From Sutterella sp. (GTDB lineage: Bacteria > Pseudomonadota > Gammaproteobacteria > Burkholderiales > Burkholderiaceae_F): a stretch of DNA of 48,248 nt. Below, piece after piece: positions 40,385 through 48,247 of the stretch (position 1 is its first letter; every line of letters starts with the position of its first letter). The position numbers and the translations under genes were made by a program. The notes beneath the pieces were generated by a model. That model worked only from the letters and a program-made list of their open reading frames with translations. It was not told the origin of the DNA and did not search any database. Where the stretch lies: contig JAHHRF010000009.1 of assembly GCA_020025955.1 (NCBI GenBank), positions 1 to 48,248 on the forward strand, read 5' to 3'.

Positions 40385-42151
40385 TTAACGAACTTTAACC
40401 GTGCAAAGTTCTTCACCTTCAGGATCATAGACGTGCGTAGCACAGGCCAAGCACGGGTCAAAACTGTGGATCGTACGGAGGATTTCCAACGGTTCCTTCG
40501 GACGAGCCATCGGCGTGCCGATGCAGGAGAGCTCGTACGTGGACTGCTTACCGTCGTTGGAGCGCGGGGAGGCGTTCCAGGTGGTCGGCACGATGGCCTG
40601 CCAATTGGCGATACGCGTGTCCTTAATGGAGCACCAGTGACCCAAAGCACCACGCGGAGCTTCCGCGAAACCAGCACCACGGCATTCCTTCGGCCAGGTG
40701 GAGGGTTCCCAGAATTCCATGTTGGCGGCAACTTCGTCACCAGCCTTGATGTTGGCTTCGAGCTGGTCGATCAAGTCAACCATCAAGTGCGAGGCCCAAA
40801 CACCTTCCAACATACGGGCAGCGTGGCGACCCAAGGTCGAGAACGCGGCTTCGAGCGGGAGGTTAAGGTCATGCAACACACCGAGAGCCGGTTCCTTCAA
40901 GTGCGGAACGTCCTTGGCGATACCGATGACGAGGCGAGCCAAGGGGCCCACTTCCATCATGTGACCACGCCAACGCGGGCTCTTGATCCAGGAGTACTTG
41001 CCGTCCGGAGCCAACCATTCGTACTTCGTACGGGTACCGACCGAACCTTCAGAGAGGTTGTAGTCCTGTTCCGTAACGCCGTCGAACGGGTGGAGACCCT
41101 TGGAGGCATCAGGATACTTGTACCAGGAGTGGTCCACGAATTCCTGAATTTCATCCGGGTTCTTCAAGTCAACGTCGTAGACCTTGGAGAGGTCGCCGTT
41201 GATGATGGCACCACGCGGAAGAAGGAGGCTCGCATCCGAATCATCGTTAGCGAACTGCGGGAACTCACCGTAGGACAAGACGTTCTTGCCAGAGAGACCG
41301 CCACCCATCTTGAACCACTCAGGGTAGAAGCTGGCGATAGCGAGCAAGTCAGGCTTGTAGACGTTTTCCATGAACTCGACCGTGCGCTTGGCAATGCTGC
41401 GCATGTAGTTGATCGTGATCTGGTTGAGCATCGTGCCCTGGGCACCCGTGTCATGCATGTTGATCGGGCAAGCCATGCCGCCAACGAGATAGTTCGGGTG
41501 AGGATTCTTACCACCGAGGATGGTGTGAATCTTAACGATTTCCTTCTGGAAGTCGAGGACTTCAAGATAGTGGGTAACCGCCAAGAGGTTCACAGCCGGC
41601 GGCAACTTCATGCCGGGGTGACCCCAGTAACCCTTGTTGAAGATACCGAGCTGACCAGAGGCCACGAACTTCTTCAAACGGTTCTGAACGTCACGGAAGT
41701 AACCGGGCGAGCTCAAGGGATGCTTCGGGGAGATCTTCTTCTGGATAGCAGAGGTTTCTTCCGGATCGGCATCAAGCGCGCTCACCACGTCCACCCAGTC
41801 AAGGGCGGAGAGCTGGTAGAAGTGCACCAAATGGTCCTGCGCGTAGAGCGTGGCGGCCATAAGGTTACGCATGATGTTGGCGTTCTTCGGGATCTTGATG
41901 TTTAAGGCATCTTCAACGGCACGAACGGCGGAGAGAGCGTGCACACCAGTACACACACCGCAGATACGTTCCACGAAAGCCCAAGCGTCACGGGGATCGC
42001 GACCCTTAAGGATCACTTCCAAACCGCGCCACATCGTACCCGTGCTCATGGCGTCAACAATGGTGTTGTTGTCGTCCAAGACGGCCTGCATACGAAGGTG
42101 ACCTTCAATACGGGTCACCGGGTCAACGACGACTCGACGTTGTTCACTCAT
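40385..42151 (-). CDS. hyaB: NiFe hydrogenase large subunit
   Basis: 588 residues. The L1 motif RICGVCTGVHA (about 63-73) and L2 motif DPCLACATH near the C-terminus supply the four cysteines for the Ni-Fe site. The 15 residues after that His (VYDPEGEELCTVKVR) are the tail removed by HyaD. Oxidises H2 in the periplasm as part of a HyaAB dimer exported by the Tat system in complex with the small subunit. The start overlaps the hyaA stop. Confidence 0.96.
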   Translation of the reverse strand: MSEQRRVVVDPVTRIEGHLRMQAVLDDNNTIVDAMSTGTMWRGLEVILKGRDPRDAWAFVERICGVCTGVHALSAVRAVEDALNIKIPKNANIMRNLMAATLYAQDHLVHFYQLSALDWVDVVSALDADPEETSAIQKKISPKHPLSSPGYFRDVQNRLKKFVASGQLGIFNKGYWGHPGMKLPPAVNLLAVTHYLEVLDFQKEIVKIHTILGGKNPHPNYLVGGMACPINMHDTGAQGTMLNQITINYMRSIAKRTVEFMENVYKPDLLAIASFYPEWFKMGGGLSGKNVLSYGEFPQFANDDSDASLLLPRGAIINGDLSKVYDVDLKNPDEIQEFVDHSWYKYPDASKGLHPFDGVTEQDYNLSEGSVGTRTKYEWLAPDGKYSWIKSPRWRGHMMEVGPLARLVIGIAKDVPHLKEPALGVLHDLNLPLEAAFSTLGRHAARMLEGVWASHLMVDLIDQLEANIKAGDEVAANMEFWEPSTWPKECRGAGFAEAPRGALGHWCSIKDTRIANWQAIVPTTWNASPRSNDGKQSTYELSCIGTPMARPKEPLEILRTIHSFDPCLACATHVYDPEGEELCTVKVR

Positions 42152-43248
42152 TCTTCACCTCCGATGGTCTTATTCGTCTTTTTCTGGCGAGCCTGACTAA
42201 CAGCCGACATGGCCACGTGAGCAGCAACCGCCACACCCATAGCACCCGTCACGGCGAGACCAACGCGGTCCGTCGTACCTTCGATACCCACGCCGAAGCC
42301 CGGGGGCACCACCGTCGTATCGTGCTTGTAGAAGGAACCCTTATCAAAGAAGTTGGGTTCGGAACAACCAATACAACCGTGACCAGACTGAACCGGCCAG
42401 CTTAAGCCTTCATTCCAGCGGATAGCGGAACAGGCGTTGTAGGTCGTCGGGCCCTTACAGCCCACCTTGTAGAGACAGTAGCCAAGCTTGGCACCGATGT
42501 CGTCGAAGCTTTCAACGAACTGACCGGCGTCGAAGTGAGCACGGCGGTAGCACTTGTCATGAATGCGCTGACCGTAGAACATCTTCGGACGACCCATGCG
42601 ATCCAACGGGGGGATACGGTCGTACGTGAGGATGTAGGTGACAACACCCGACATCACTTCAGGGATCGGGGGGCAACCCGGCACTAACACAACGGGCTTA
42701 TCCGTGATGATGTCAGTGATAGGAACAGCCTTGGTGGGGTTGGGCTTAGCAGCCTGGACACAGCCCCAAGCAGCACAGGAACCCCAACCGATCACAGCCT
42801 TAGCGCCAGCGGCAACGTGCTTGATCTTTTCCAAGAACGTTTCGCCACCCGGCATGCAGTTAATACCGTCGTCATGCAAGGGGATGTTCCCTTCCACGGC
42901 GAGGATGTACTGGCCATGATACTTTTCCATCGTTTCACGAAGGGCTTCTTCGGCCTGTTCACCGGCAGCCGCCATAATCGTGTCATCGTAGTCCAAGGAG
43001 ATCATCGAGAGGACGATATCCTTAGCGGTCGGATGGTAGGAACGAATGAACGATTCCGTACAGCAGGTACATTCAAGACCGTGCAACCAAATGACCGGGA
43101 CTCGGGGCTTCGTTTCCATTGCGTTAGCAATGTCCTTAGCACCCGCGCTACCTAACCCAAGGCTGGCAGCCGTTAACGAACAGAACTGAAGGAAGCTTCG
43201 ACGGCTTACGCCTTGACGTCGAAGCGCTTCATATTGTGTTTCGAACAT
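42148..43248 (-). CDS. hyaA: NiFe hydrogenase small subunit with six-cysteine proximal cluster
   Basis: 366 residues. A Tat signal peptide SRRSFLQFC (15-23) and a C-terminal anchor helix (about 330-350) place it at the periplasmic side of the membrane. The proximal cluster region ECTCCTES (Cys60, 62, 63) has Cys instead of the usual Gly, and GSCAAWGCVQAA has both Cys, so it has the six cysteines that give a [4Fe-3S] centre in oxygen-tolerant Hyd-1-type enzymes. Further cluster cysteines follow (e.g. HGCIGCSEPNF). ATG chosen by GGAG eight bases upstream; an ATG five codons earlier is possible. Confidence 0.95.
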   Translation of the reverse strand: MFETQYEALRRQGVSRRSFLQFCSLTAASLGLGSAGAKDIANAMETKPRVPVIWLHGLECTCCTESFIRSYHPTAKDIVLSMISLDYDDTIMAAAGEQAEEALRETMEKYHGQYILAVEGNIPLHDDGINCMPGGETFLEKIKHVAAGAKAVIGWGSCAAWGCVQAAKPNPTKAVPITDIITDKPVVLVPGCPPIPEVMSGVVTYILTYDRIPPLDRMGRPKMFYGQRIHDKCYRRAHFDAGQFVESFDDIGAKLGYCLYKVGCKGPTTYNACSAIRWNEGLSWPVQSGHGCIGCSEPNFFDKGSFYKHDTTVVPPGFGVGIEGTTDRVGLAVTGAMGVAVAAHVAMSAVSQARQKKTNKTIGGEE

Positions 43249-43518
43249 AGTTATTATCTCCATAAAGGGTATAGAAGGAGTCTAGTCGACGTGCCCTTGT
43301 CGGGAGATCCGTCAATCACGAGCATGGGGTCGCCCTTCTATCACCGCTACTGATTGTAAAAGGCGACTCTGTCCATTTCATCAGTAATAGAGATAGAAAA
43401 AACGCCCGCGTTCTACCCCTCACGTACTACCTAGGATTAGTTTTAAAAACGGCATTGAAAGTCCTTCTCATCTCAGGGCTAGCCTCTACCCTGTTTGCGG
43501 TATTTTTGCGCCGAGTAC
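43249..43518. other. gap between hyaA and the tRNA promoter
   Basis: Holds the leader of hyaA (minus strand) and no visible gene. I could not find a convincing promoter for hyaA here, although it must lie in this stretch given the length of the gap. Confidence 0.3.
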
Positions 43519-43546
43519 TTCACAGGGATACGGTCTTCGGTAAAAT
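43519..43546 (+). promoter_or_regulatory. promoter of tRNA-His
   Basis: TTCACA (43519-43524), 16 bases, then TAAAAT (43541-43546) give a good sigma-70 type promoter. The start would be about 55 bases before the tRNA. Confidence 0.6.
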
Positions 43547-43607
43547 TTCAATTCTCAGGACGCAGCACTGCTCCTGAGCACCGAATCCCAACATTCGGTG
43601 TTGCTAC

Positions 43608-43684
43608 GGTGGATGTAGCTCAGTTGGTAGAGTCCCGGATTGTGATTCCGGTTGTCGTGGGTTCGAGCCCCATCATCCACCCCA
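43608..43684 (+). tRNA. tRNA-His (anticodon GTG)
   Basis: A full cloverleaf can be drawn: extra G at -1 then GTGGATG paired with CATCCAC in the acceptor stem, D arm GCTC/GAGT, anticodon stem CCGGA/TCCGG around loop TTGTGAT, TpsiC arm GTGGG-TTCGAGC-CCCAT, and an encoded CCA. The extra 5' G is a hallmark of tRNA-His. Confidence 0.97.
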
Positions 43685-43696
43685 GAATTCAGAGAA

Positions 43697-43729
43697 AGCC
43701 CTGAACCGTACGGTTCGGGGCTTTTTTCT
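43697..43729 (+). terminator. terminator of the tRNA-His gene
   Basis: AGCCCTGAACCG and CGGTTCGGGGCT pair around a 2-base loop (one G-T pair), followed directly by TTTTTTCTT. A strong rho-independent terminator just after the tRNA. Confidence 0.9.
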
Positions 43730-44126
43730 TGTCCTCAAAATACTCCTCGCCTCTCGTTGCGAGGCCGGGTTTCTTTTCCCTGTGGTGAGGACGACGTAAA
43801 GGGGCGTGATTTCGATCGTTTTGCGGTCTGCTTGGACGGGGTTGTGGTGACTTTGGCAAAGCAGGCTTCAGGACTTTGCTTCCTACGTTTTTTGTGAAAT
43901 TTCCTACCTAGTCTAACGGTGAAAAGGCTCACAAATTTACTTTTCGTTACAGTTAACGACATAGCGAGATAGTCAGCAAACTTCCCCTAAACGGCGAGAA
44001 AAAAGAAGAGAACAAAGTGAAGAAATAAGGGGAAACAGGAGAACAAAAGAGAAACAAAGGGGCCCCTTTTGAAAGTGACGACTGCCTCCCCTCCTCTAAG
44101 GGAATCGCCTTAGGGTTTCATCCCTA
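43730..44126. other. gene-free stretch before the trp leader
   Basis: About 400 bases without a gene. It contains a short palindrome CGTTA-CAGT-TAACG (43945-43958) and otherwise A-rich sequence. I see no supported feature. Confidence 0.4.
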
Positions 44127-44154
44127 TTGGCAAAGTGAAAAGAAACACGATAAA
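44127..44154 (+). promoter_or_regulatory. promoter of the trp leader
   Basis: TTGGCA (44127-44132), 16 bases, then GATAAA (44149-44154). The start would fall near 44162, followed by a hairpin AAGAGC-ACTTC-GCTCTT (44169-44185) and the leader peptide 60 bases on. No TrpR-type operator is seen over it. Confidence 0.5.
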
Positions 44155-44222
44155 TTTACTTCACAGCCAAGAGCACTTCGCTCTTTGCTTCTTACTCAAA
44201 GGTTTTTAAGGAAACAGTTCAC

Positions 44223-44279
44223 ATGTTCGTCGCTCGAAACAAAACGACTCAGGCTTGGTGGTGGTGCTCGCACAGTTAA
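44223..44279 (+). CDS. trpL: trp leader peptide, three consecutive Trp codons
   Basis: MFVARNKTTQAWWWCSHS, 18 residues, with TGG TGG TGG at residues 12-14. AAGGAA lies about eight bases before the ATG. A short leader with a run of the codons for the amino acid made by the downstream gene, followed by overlapping hairpins and a terminator, is the classic layout for ribosome-mediated attenuation. When Trp-tRNA is short the ribosome stalls on the Trp codons and the antiterminator forms. The stop codon is just inside the segment that would make the antiterminator. Confidence 0.9.
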   Translation: MFVARNKTTQAWWWCSHS

Positions 44280-44399
44280 AGCGGGGACCAACCTTTAGAA
44301 CATTTCCTCTAAATGTGGTCCCGAGGTTAAACCTCAGGAGGACCACTCACGACCCGCTTTAAAACGCCGACGCGTTACCGAAGCGGGTTTTCTTTTTTT
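44276..44399 (+). promoter_or_regulatory. trp attenuator: antiterminator and terminator
   Basis: Segment 2, TTAAAGCGGG (44276-44285), is exactly complementary to segment 3, CCCGCTTTAA (44353-44362), forming the antiterminator. Segment 3 as ACCCGCTT (44352-44359) can instead pair with segment 4, AAGCGGGT (44381-44388), followed by TTTTCTTTTTTT: the terminator. Segment 2 overlaps the trpL stop, so a ribosome finishing the peptide covers it and the terminator forms. Between them lie extra hairpins: GGGACCA/TGGTCCC (44284-44322), ACATTT/AAATGT inside it, and GAGGT/ACCTC (44323-44335), so the regulatory RNA is larger than in E. coli. Confidence 0.88.
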
Positions 44400-44477
44400 C
44401 TCCCTCCCTCCCCTTCGCGTAACCCGTCAGAACCCTCGAAACCCTTACTGACTTTGACTACTACAAAAGGTTACGCC

Positions 44478-45731
44478 ATGAAACTCAATCCCTTCTTCGG
44501 TCGCTTCGGCGGTCAGTTTGTGCCCGACGCCTTGATTCCTGCTTTGGATCAGTTGGAAGACGCCTTCATCCAGTATCGCCATGACGAAACGTTCTTGGGT
44601 GAACTTCGCACTCTCTTGACGACCTACGCCGGTCGCCCCACGCCGTTAACGCTTTGCCGCAATTTAACAAAAGGCACGAAGACGCGTCTTTACTTCAAGC
44701 GTGAAGACCTCTTGCATGGGGGCGCACACAAGACGAACCAAGTGCTCGCGCAGGCGTTACTTGCCAAGCGCATGGGTAAAACTCGCTTGATCGCAGAAAC
44801 GGGTGCCGGTCAGCATGGTACGGCAACGGCTTTGGCGGCAGCGCTCCTTGGCTTTGAATGCATCATCTACATGGGTGAAAAGGACGTGAAGCGCCAGATG
44901 CCCAACGTTTTCCGTATGCGCTTAATGGGGGCGCAGGTGATTCCGGTGACGGCGGGTAAGGGCTCGCTTAAAGAAGCTTGCAACGCGGCCTTAGCCGACT
45001 GGGTCCAAAACCTTGAAAACACCCACTATTTGTTGGGTACGGCCGCGGGTCCCCACCCCTTCCCCACCATCGTGAAGGAATTCCAGAAGGTGATCGGTGA
45101 AGAAGCACGTCGTCAGTTCGCTGAAGTCGAAGGCGGGAAGTTACCCGATGCGGTGCTCGCTTGCGTGGGCGGTGGCTCTAACGCCATCGGGATGTTTACG
45201 GACTTTGTGCCCCATGAGAGCGTGAAGATTATCGGTGTGGAACCCGCGGGTCGTGGTTTGGATACGCCCTTTAACGGTGCGCCCTTGAATACGGGCACGG
45301 AAGGGATCTTCTTTGGGATGCGTAGCGTCAACATGCAAGACGAAGACGGTCAAGTGCAGGAGTCGCACTCCATTGCTGCGGGGCTTGACTTCCCGAGCGT
45401 GGGGCCGGAACACACCTACTTGCAGTCGATTGGTCGCGCCGAGTACGTGGGCATTACCGACCGTGAAGCCTTAGCCGCCTTTGCGGAAATCTGCCTCAAG
45501 GAAGGGATCCTTCCGGCGGTGGAAAGCTCGCACGCCGTGGCACACGCCTTAAAGATGGCACGCGAAAATCCTGAAAAGGAACAAACCCTCATCGTGAACC
45601 TTTCGGGTCGTGGTGATAAGGACATCTTCCAGGTTCGAGAAAAGCTCTTAGCCGAAGGCATTGACGAGGACACCCCGTTAACGGAGGCCTTAGTCGAAGA
45701 ACTTCGTCGCCGTCCGACGCCCTTGGCTTAA
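44478..45731 (+). CDS. trpB: tryptophan synthase beta chain
   Basis: 417 residues. The PLP lysine is Lys85 in HGGAHKTNQ, the catalytic acid Glu107 in AETGAGQHG, the phosphate loop GGGSNAIG, and NLSGRGDKD at the end. So it should make tryptophan from serine and indole normally. The N-terminal FFGRFGGQFVPDALIPALDQLE is the usual TrpB1 type that works with TrpA. AAAGG lies before the chosen ATG; an upstream start without site was set aside. Expression depends on the trp attenuator just upstream. The partner TrpA has lost its catalytic residues, so indole may come from outside. Confidence 0.96.
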   Translation: MKLNPFFGRFGGQFVPDALIPALDQLEDAFIQYRHDETFLGELRTLLTTYAGRPTPLTLCRNLTKGTKTRLYFKREDLLHGGAHKTNQVLAQALLAKRMGKTRLIAETGAGQHGTATALAAALLGFECIIYMGEKDVKRQMPNVFRMRLMGAQVIPVTAGKGSLKEACNAALADWVQNLENTHYLLGTAAGPHPFPTIVKEFQKVIGEEARRQFAEVEGGKLPDAVLACVGGGSNAIGMFTDFVPHESVKIIGVEPAGRGLDTPFNGAPLNTGTEGIFFGMRSVNMQDEDGQVQESHSIAAGLDFPSVGPEHTYLQSIGRAEYVGITDREALAAFAEICLKEGILPAVESSHAVAHALKMARENPEKEQTLIVNLSGRGDKDIFQVREKLLAEGIDEDTPLTEALVEELRRRPTPLA

Positions 45732-45774
45732 GCAACCGTACCTGACTACACCGATTACCTTTGGAGCATTCATC

Positions 45775-46512
45775 ATGACGCACCCGATTTACCTTCGTTT
45801 GGTCGCCGCCGACCCTTTGTTAAACCTCAACCTTTTGGCGGACTTACCCAAAGTGGGCGTAAAGGGCCTTTTGTTAGACATTCCCTTCACCGACCCCGTC
45901 GCTGTGACACCGCCCTTGGAAGCGGCATCGGACCGCACGTTGGACGCCGGTCGCTCGGTTAAAGAAGCCTTGGCCTTTATTAAGGACGTGGTCGCTTTAG
46001 GCACCCTGGACGTGATCGTGGGCACGGTCTCCAACCTCGTGGAAGCCCGTGGGGCAGACGTCTACTGCCAAATGGTGGCGGACACCGGCGCCAAAACGCT
46101 CTACTTAGCCGACGTTCCGATGGGGATGCGCGATCAACCGGATGAGCCCTTTGAAGCGGCTGCGCAGAAAGCGGGTTTAACCTTGATGCCGGCGTGCGCC
46201 GGGACCCAAAATACGGAGGAAATCGCCTTTGCCCAGGCACGAGCGGATTCCACCAAGGCGCCCTTATACGTGACGTTGCCCGCTACCGCCGCTGGGGTCG
46301 CTGCGCTCGTTGAAACCTTGACGGACAATGGGCTTCGTCTCGTTGACTGCCCGGTTTTGGATGAACCCTACAATGGGGTCGCGAAAGCCTTGGAAACCTT
46401 ACCGCACGCTCGCCTCTTACAGGTCGAACCCTTAATGATTCTGACGGATGAGAAACTGACGGATGACGCCAAGCTCGCCCGCTTAGAAAGTTTGCTGGCG
46501 TTAGCGCGCTAA
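45775..46512 (+). CDS. trpA: TrpA-like protein lacking both catalytic acids
   Basis: 245 residues; TrpA usually has 260-270. Family features remain: KVGVKGLLLDIPFTDPVAVTPP (about 26-47) aligns with TrpA GADALELGVPFSDPLADGP, the A-x-x-R-x-L-x-x-G segment follows, and then DVIVGTVSNLV. But the catalytic Glu49 position is Leu33 and Asp60 is Val44. Loop 6, normally S-R-x-G-V-T-G, reads LPATAAG (168-174), and the phosphate-binding glycines near the C-terminus are not evident. Such a protein cannot cleave indole-3-glycerol phosphate by the known route. It may survive as an allosteric partner of TrpB. It is 43 bases after trpB and co-transcribed. An Asp (35) next to the Glu site is a weak alternative acid. 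Confidence 0.85.
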   Translation: MTHPIYLRLVAADPLLNLNLLADLPKVGVKGLLLDIPFTDPVAVTPPLEAASDRTLDAGRSVKEALAFIKDVVALGTLDVIVGTVSNLVEARGADVYCQMVADTGAKTLYLADVPMGMRDQPDEPFEAAAQKAGLTLMPACAGTQNTEEIAFAQARADSTKAPLYVTLPATAAGVAALVETLTDNGLRLVDCPVLDEPYNGVAKALETLPHARLLQVEPLMILTDEKLTDDAKLARLESLLALAR

Positions 46513-46540
46513 AGATCAGGGGTCACCACCCTGTCGTATA

Positions 46541-46582
46541 CCCCCTACTGGGCATAACCACGCCCTCTAGGGGGTTTTATTT
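46541..46582 (+). terminator. terminator after trpA
   Basis: CCCCCTA and TAGGGGG pair around 20 bases, followed by TTTTATTTAT. A rho-independent terminator for the trp leader-trpBA transcript. Confidence 0.85.
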
Positions 46583-46659
46583 ATATGGGGCAGATAGAAC
46601 CCAGTCTTCTAAGTAAAACCTCCTACGCTAAACACCGAATCACAGGGGTTTTTAGGGTT

Positions 46660-46689
46660 TTCACGGTTTTTTCACGGGCTTCCTATGCT
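46660..46689 (+). promoter_or_regulatory. promoter of brnQ
   Basis: TTCACG (46660-46665) with TATGCT (46684-46689) at 18 bases. Downstream, GGTTCG (46702-46707) and CGAACC (46718-46723) form a leader hairpin, and about 130 bases of untranslated leader precede brnQ. No amino-acid codon run was found in it. Confidence 0.45.
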
Positions 46690-46829
46690 AGGCTTTCGAC
46701 TGGTTCGCTAAAAAGTACGAACCCGCAAGGCGCCACGAGGCGTGACGGTATCGCTTCGGAGTTTCGAGTTGATGCGCCCTCTGCGTTTACGACACCAACA
46801 ATAACGAACACCGAACAAGGTGAAGCTCT

Positions 46830-48182
46830 ATGTCGCAATTTACAACTAAATCACGAGTCCTGATCGGGCTCACACTCTTTTCCATGTTCTTCGGAGCAGG
46901 GAATCTTATCTTCCCGCCCTATTTAGGGAATCTTGCTGGGGACAACATCGTTCCCGCCATGGCTGGTTTTGCTATTACCGCCGTCGCTGCGCCGATTTTA
47001 GGCGTTATTGCCGTCGCGATTTCGGGTGGTCTTGATACCTTAGCTGGCCGCGTATCGAAGGGCTTTGCTTTCCTCTTCACGCTCTTGATCTATCTCTCCA
47101 TCGGTCCGATGTTAGCCATCCCCCGTACGGCGAGTACCTCCTTTGAAATGGCGGTGACGCCCTTTATCAAGGACGTGGTTGAGAACCCCCTCTTCATGAA
47201 TTTCACCATGGGTGAAATCACCCAGTTCATCTACTCCGTGGGCTTCTTTGCATTGGCCTTCGTGTTGGCGTTGAACCCCGAAAAGCTCACGCAGCGTTTG
47301 GGTAAGATCACGGGGCCGGGGCTCTTGACGTTGATCACGGTGCTCTTCATCTCCACGTTAGTGAACCCCGTTGGCGAAATCGGCGCTGCTCAGGCTCCCT
47401 TCATCCAGGGCTCGTTCTTACAGGGCTTCATCGACGGCTATCAGACGATGGACACGTTAGCTGCCTTGAACTTCGGTCTCATCATCGCCATGAACGTGCG
47501 TGCCTTGGGTGCCACGAGCACGGGCCAGGTGGTTTCCGAAACGATTAAGGCGGGTTTTGTGGCCGGTTTCCTCTTGATCGCCGTTTACGTTGTACTCGCT
47601 TACATGGGTGCTCAGGCTGGCGGCGCTGGCCTCGGTGGTGACAACGGTGCGCAGACCCTCTCTGGTCTCGCTAACGTGAGCTTCGGTGCTTTAGGCAACA
47701 TCGTTCTCGGCGCTATGTTCTTCATCGCCTGTTTGAACACCTGCGTGGGCTTATTCTCCTGCTGCTCGAACTACTTCCGTACGATCCTCCCGAGCGTTTC
47801 CTACCGTGGTTGGTTGGTTGTGTTCGCGGTGGTCTCCACGATCGTGAGCAACATGGGCTTGACGATGATCTTGAAGGTCTCCATCCCCATCCTCTTGGCG
47901 ATCTACCCGATGGCTTTGGTGCTCATCGTGTTGGGCCTCATGCACAACTACGTGCCGATGAACCGCTTGACCTACCCCTTGACGATCGCTTTCACGGCTG
48001 CCGTGAGTATCGTTGGTGCCTTGGCCTACGCCAAGCTCCCCTTGGGTCCGTTGCCTGAATACGTGAGCATGCTCCCGTTGGCAGGTAAGGACCTCCCCTG
48101 GGTGGTTCCGGCCTTAGTGGGCTTTGCGTTGAGTTTCGCACTTTCTCCCTTCTGCCCCTGTAAGGCTAAGGAAGCGAAGTAA
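46830..48182 (+). CDS. brnQ: BrnQ-type branched-chain amino acid carrier
   Basis: 450 residues with about 12 hydrophobic helices. The N-terminal LTLFSMFFGAGNLIFPPYLG is the family signature, and ALNPEKLTQRLGKITGPGLL follows the fourth or fifth helix. BrnQ carriers import Leu, Ile and Val with Na+ (or H+) through the inner membrane. AAGGTG lies about eight bases before the ATG. It is a single gene between its own promoter and terminator, not part of the trp operon. Confidence 0.93.
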   Translation: MSQFTTKSRVLIGLTLFSMFFGAGNLIFPPYLGNLAGDNIVPAMAGFAITAVAAPILGVIAVAISGGLDTLAGRVSKGFAFLFTLLIYLSIGPMLAIPRTASTSFEMAVTPFIKDVVENPLFMNFTMGEITQFIYSVGFFALAFVLALNPEKLTQRLGKITGPGLLTLITVLFISTLVNPVGEIGAAQAPFIQGSFLQGFIDGYQTMDTLAALNFGLIIAMNVRALGATSTGQVVSETIKAGFVAGFLLIAVYVVLAYMGAQAGGAGLGGDNGAQTLSGLANVSFGALGNIVLGAMFFIACLNTCVGLFSCCSNYFRTILPSVSYRGWLVVFAVVSTIVSNMGLTMILKVSIPILLAIYPMALVLIVLGLMHNYVPMNRLTYPLTIAFTAAVSIVGALAYAKLPLGPLPEYVSMLPLAGKDLPWVVPALVGFALSFALSPFCPCKAKEAK

Positions 48183-48215
48183 TTAGCGAATTAGAGCGCT
48201 ACGCTAAATGATTGA

Positions 48216-48247
48216 CGCTCGAAGGAGAAATCCTTCGGGCGTTTTTC
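48216..48247 (+). terminator. terminator after brnQ
   Basis: ACGCTCGAAGGA and TCCTTCGGGCGT pair (one mismatch) around a 4-base loop, followed by TTTT. A strong rho-independent terminator 34 bases after the brnQ stop. Confidence 0.9.

Noticed and set aside
40433..41905. 490-codon open frame on the plus strand
   Set aside because: It lies fully antisense to hyaB, whose motifs are certain; codon bias makes long antisense frames in GC-rich genes.
43608..43684. tRNA-His as an attachment site for the conjugative element
   Set aside because: It is complete and isolated between hydrogenase and trp genes; no integrase or direct repeat of its 3' end was noticed, and the conjugation genes are 15 kb away.
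43945..43958. Palindrome with AGTTAAC core as a TrpR operator
   Set aside because: It matches only part of the TrpR consensus and lies about 180 bases before the likely trp promoter.
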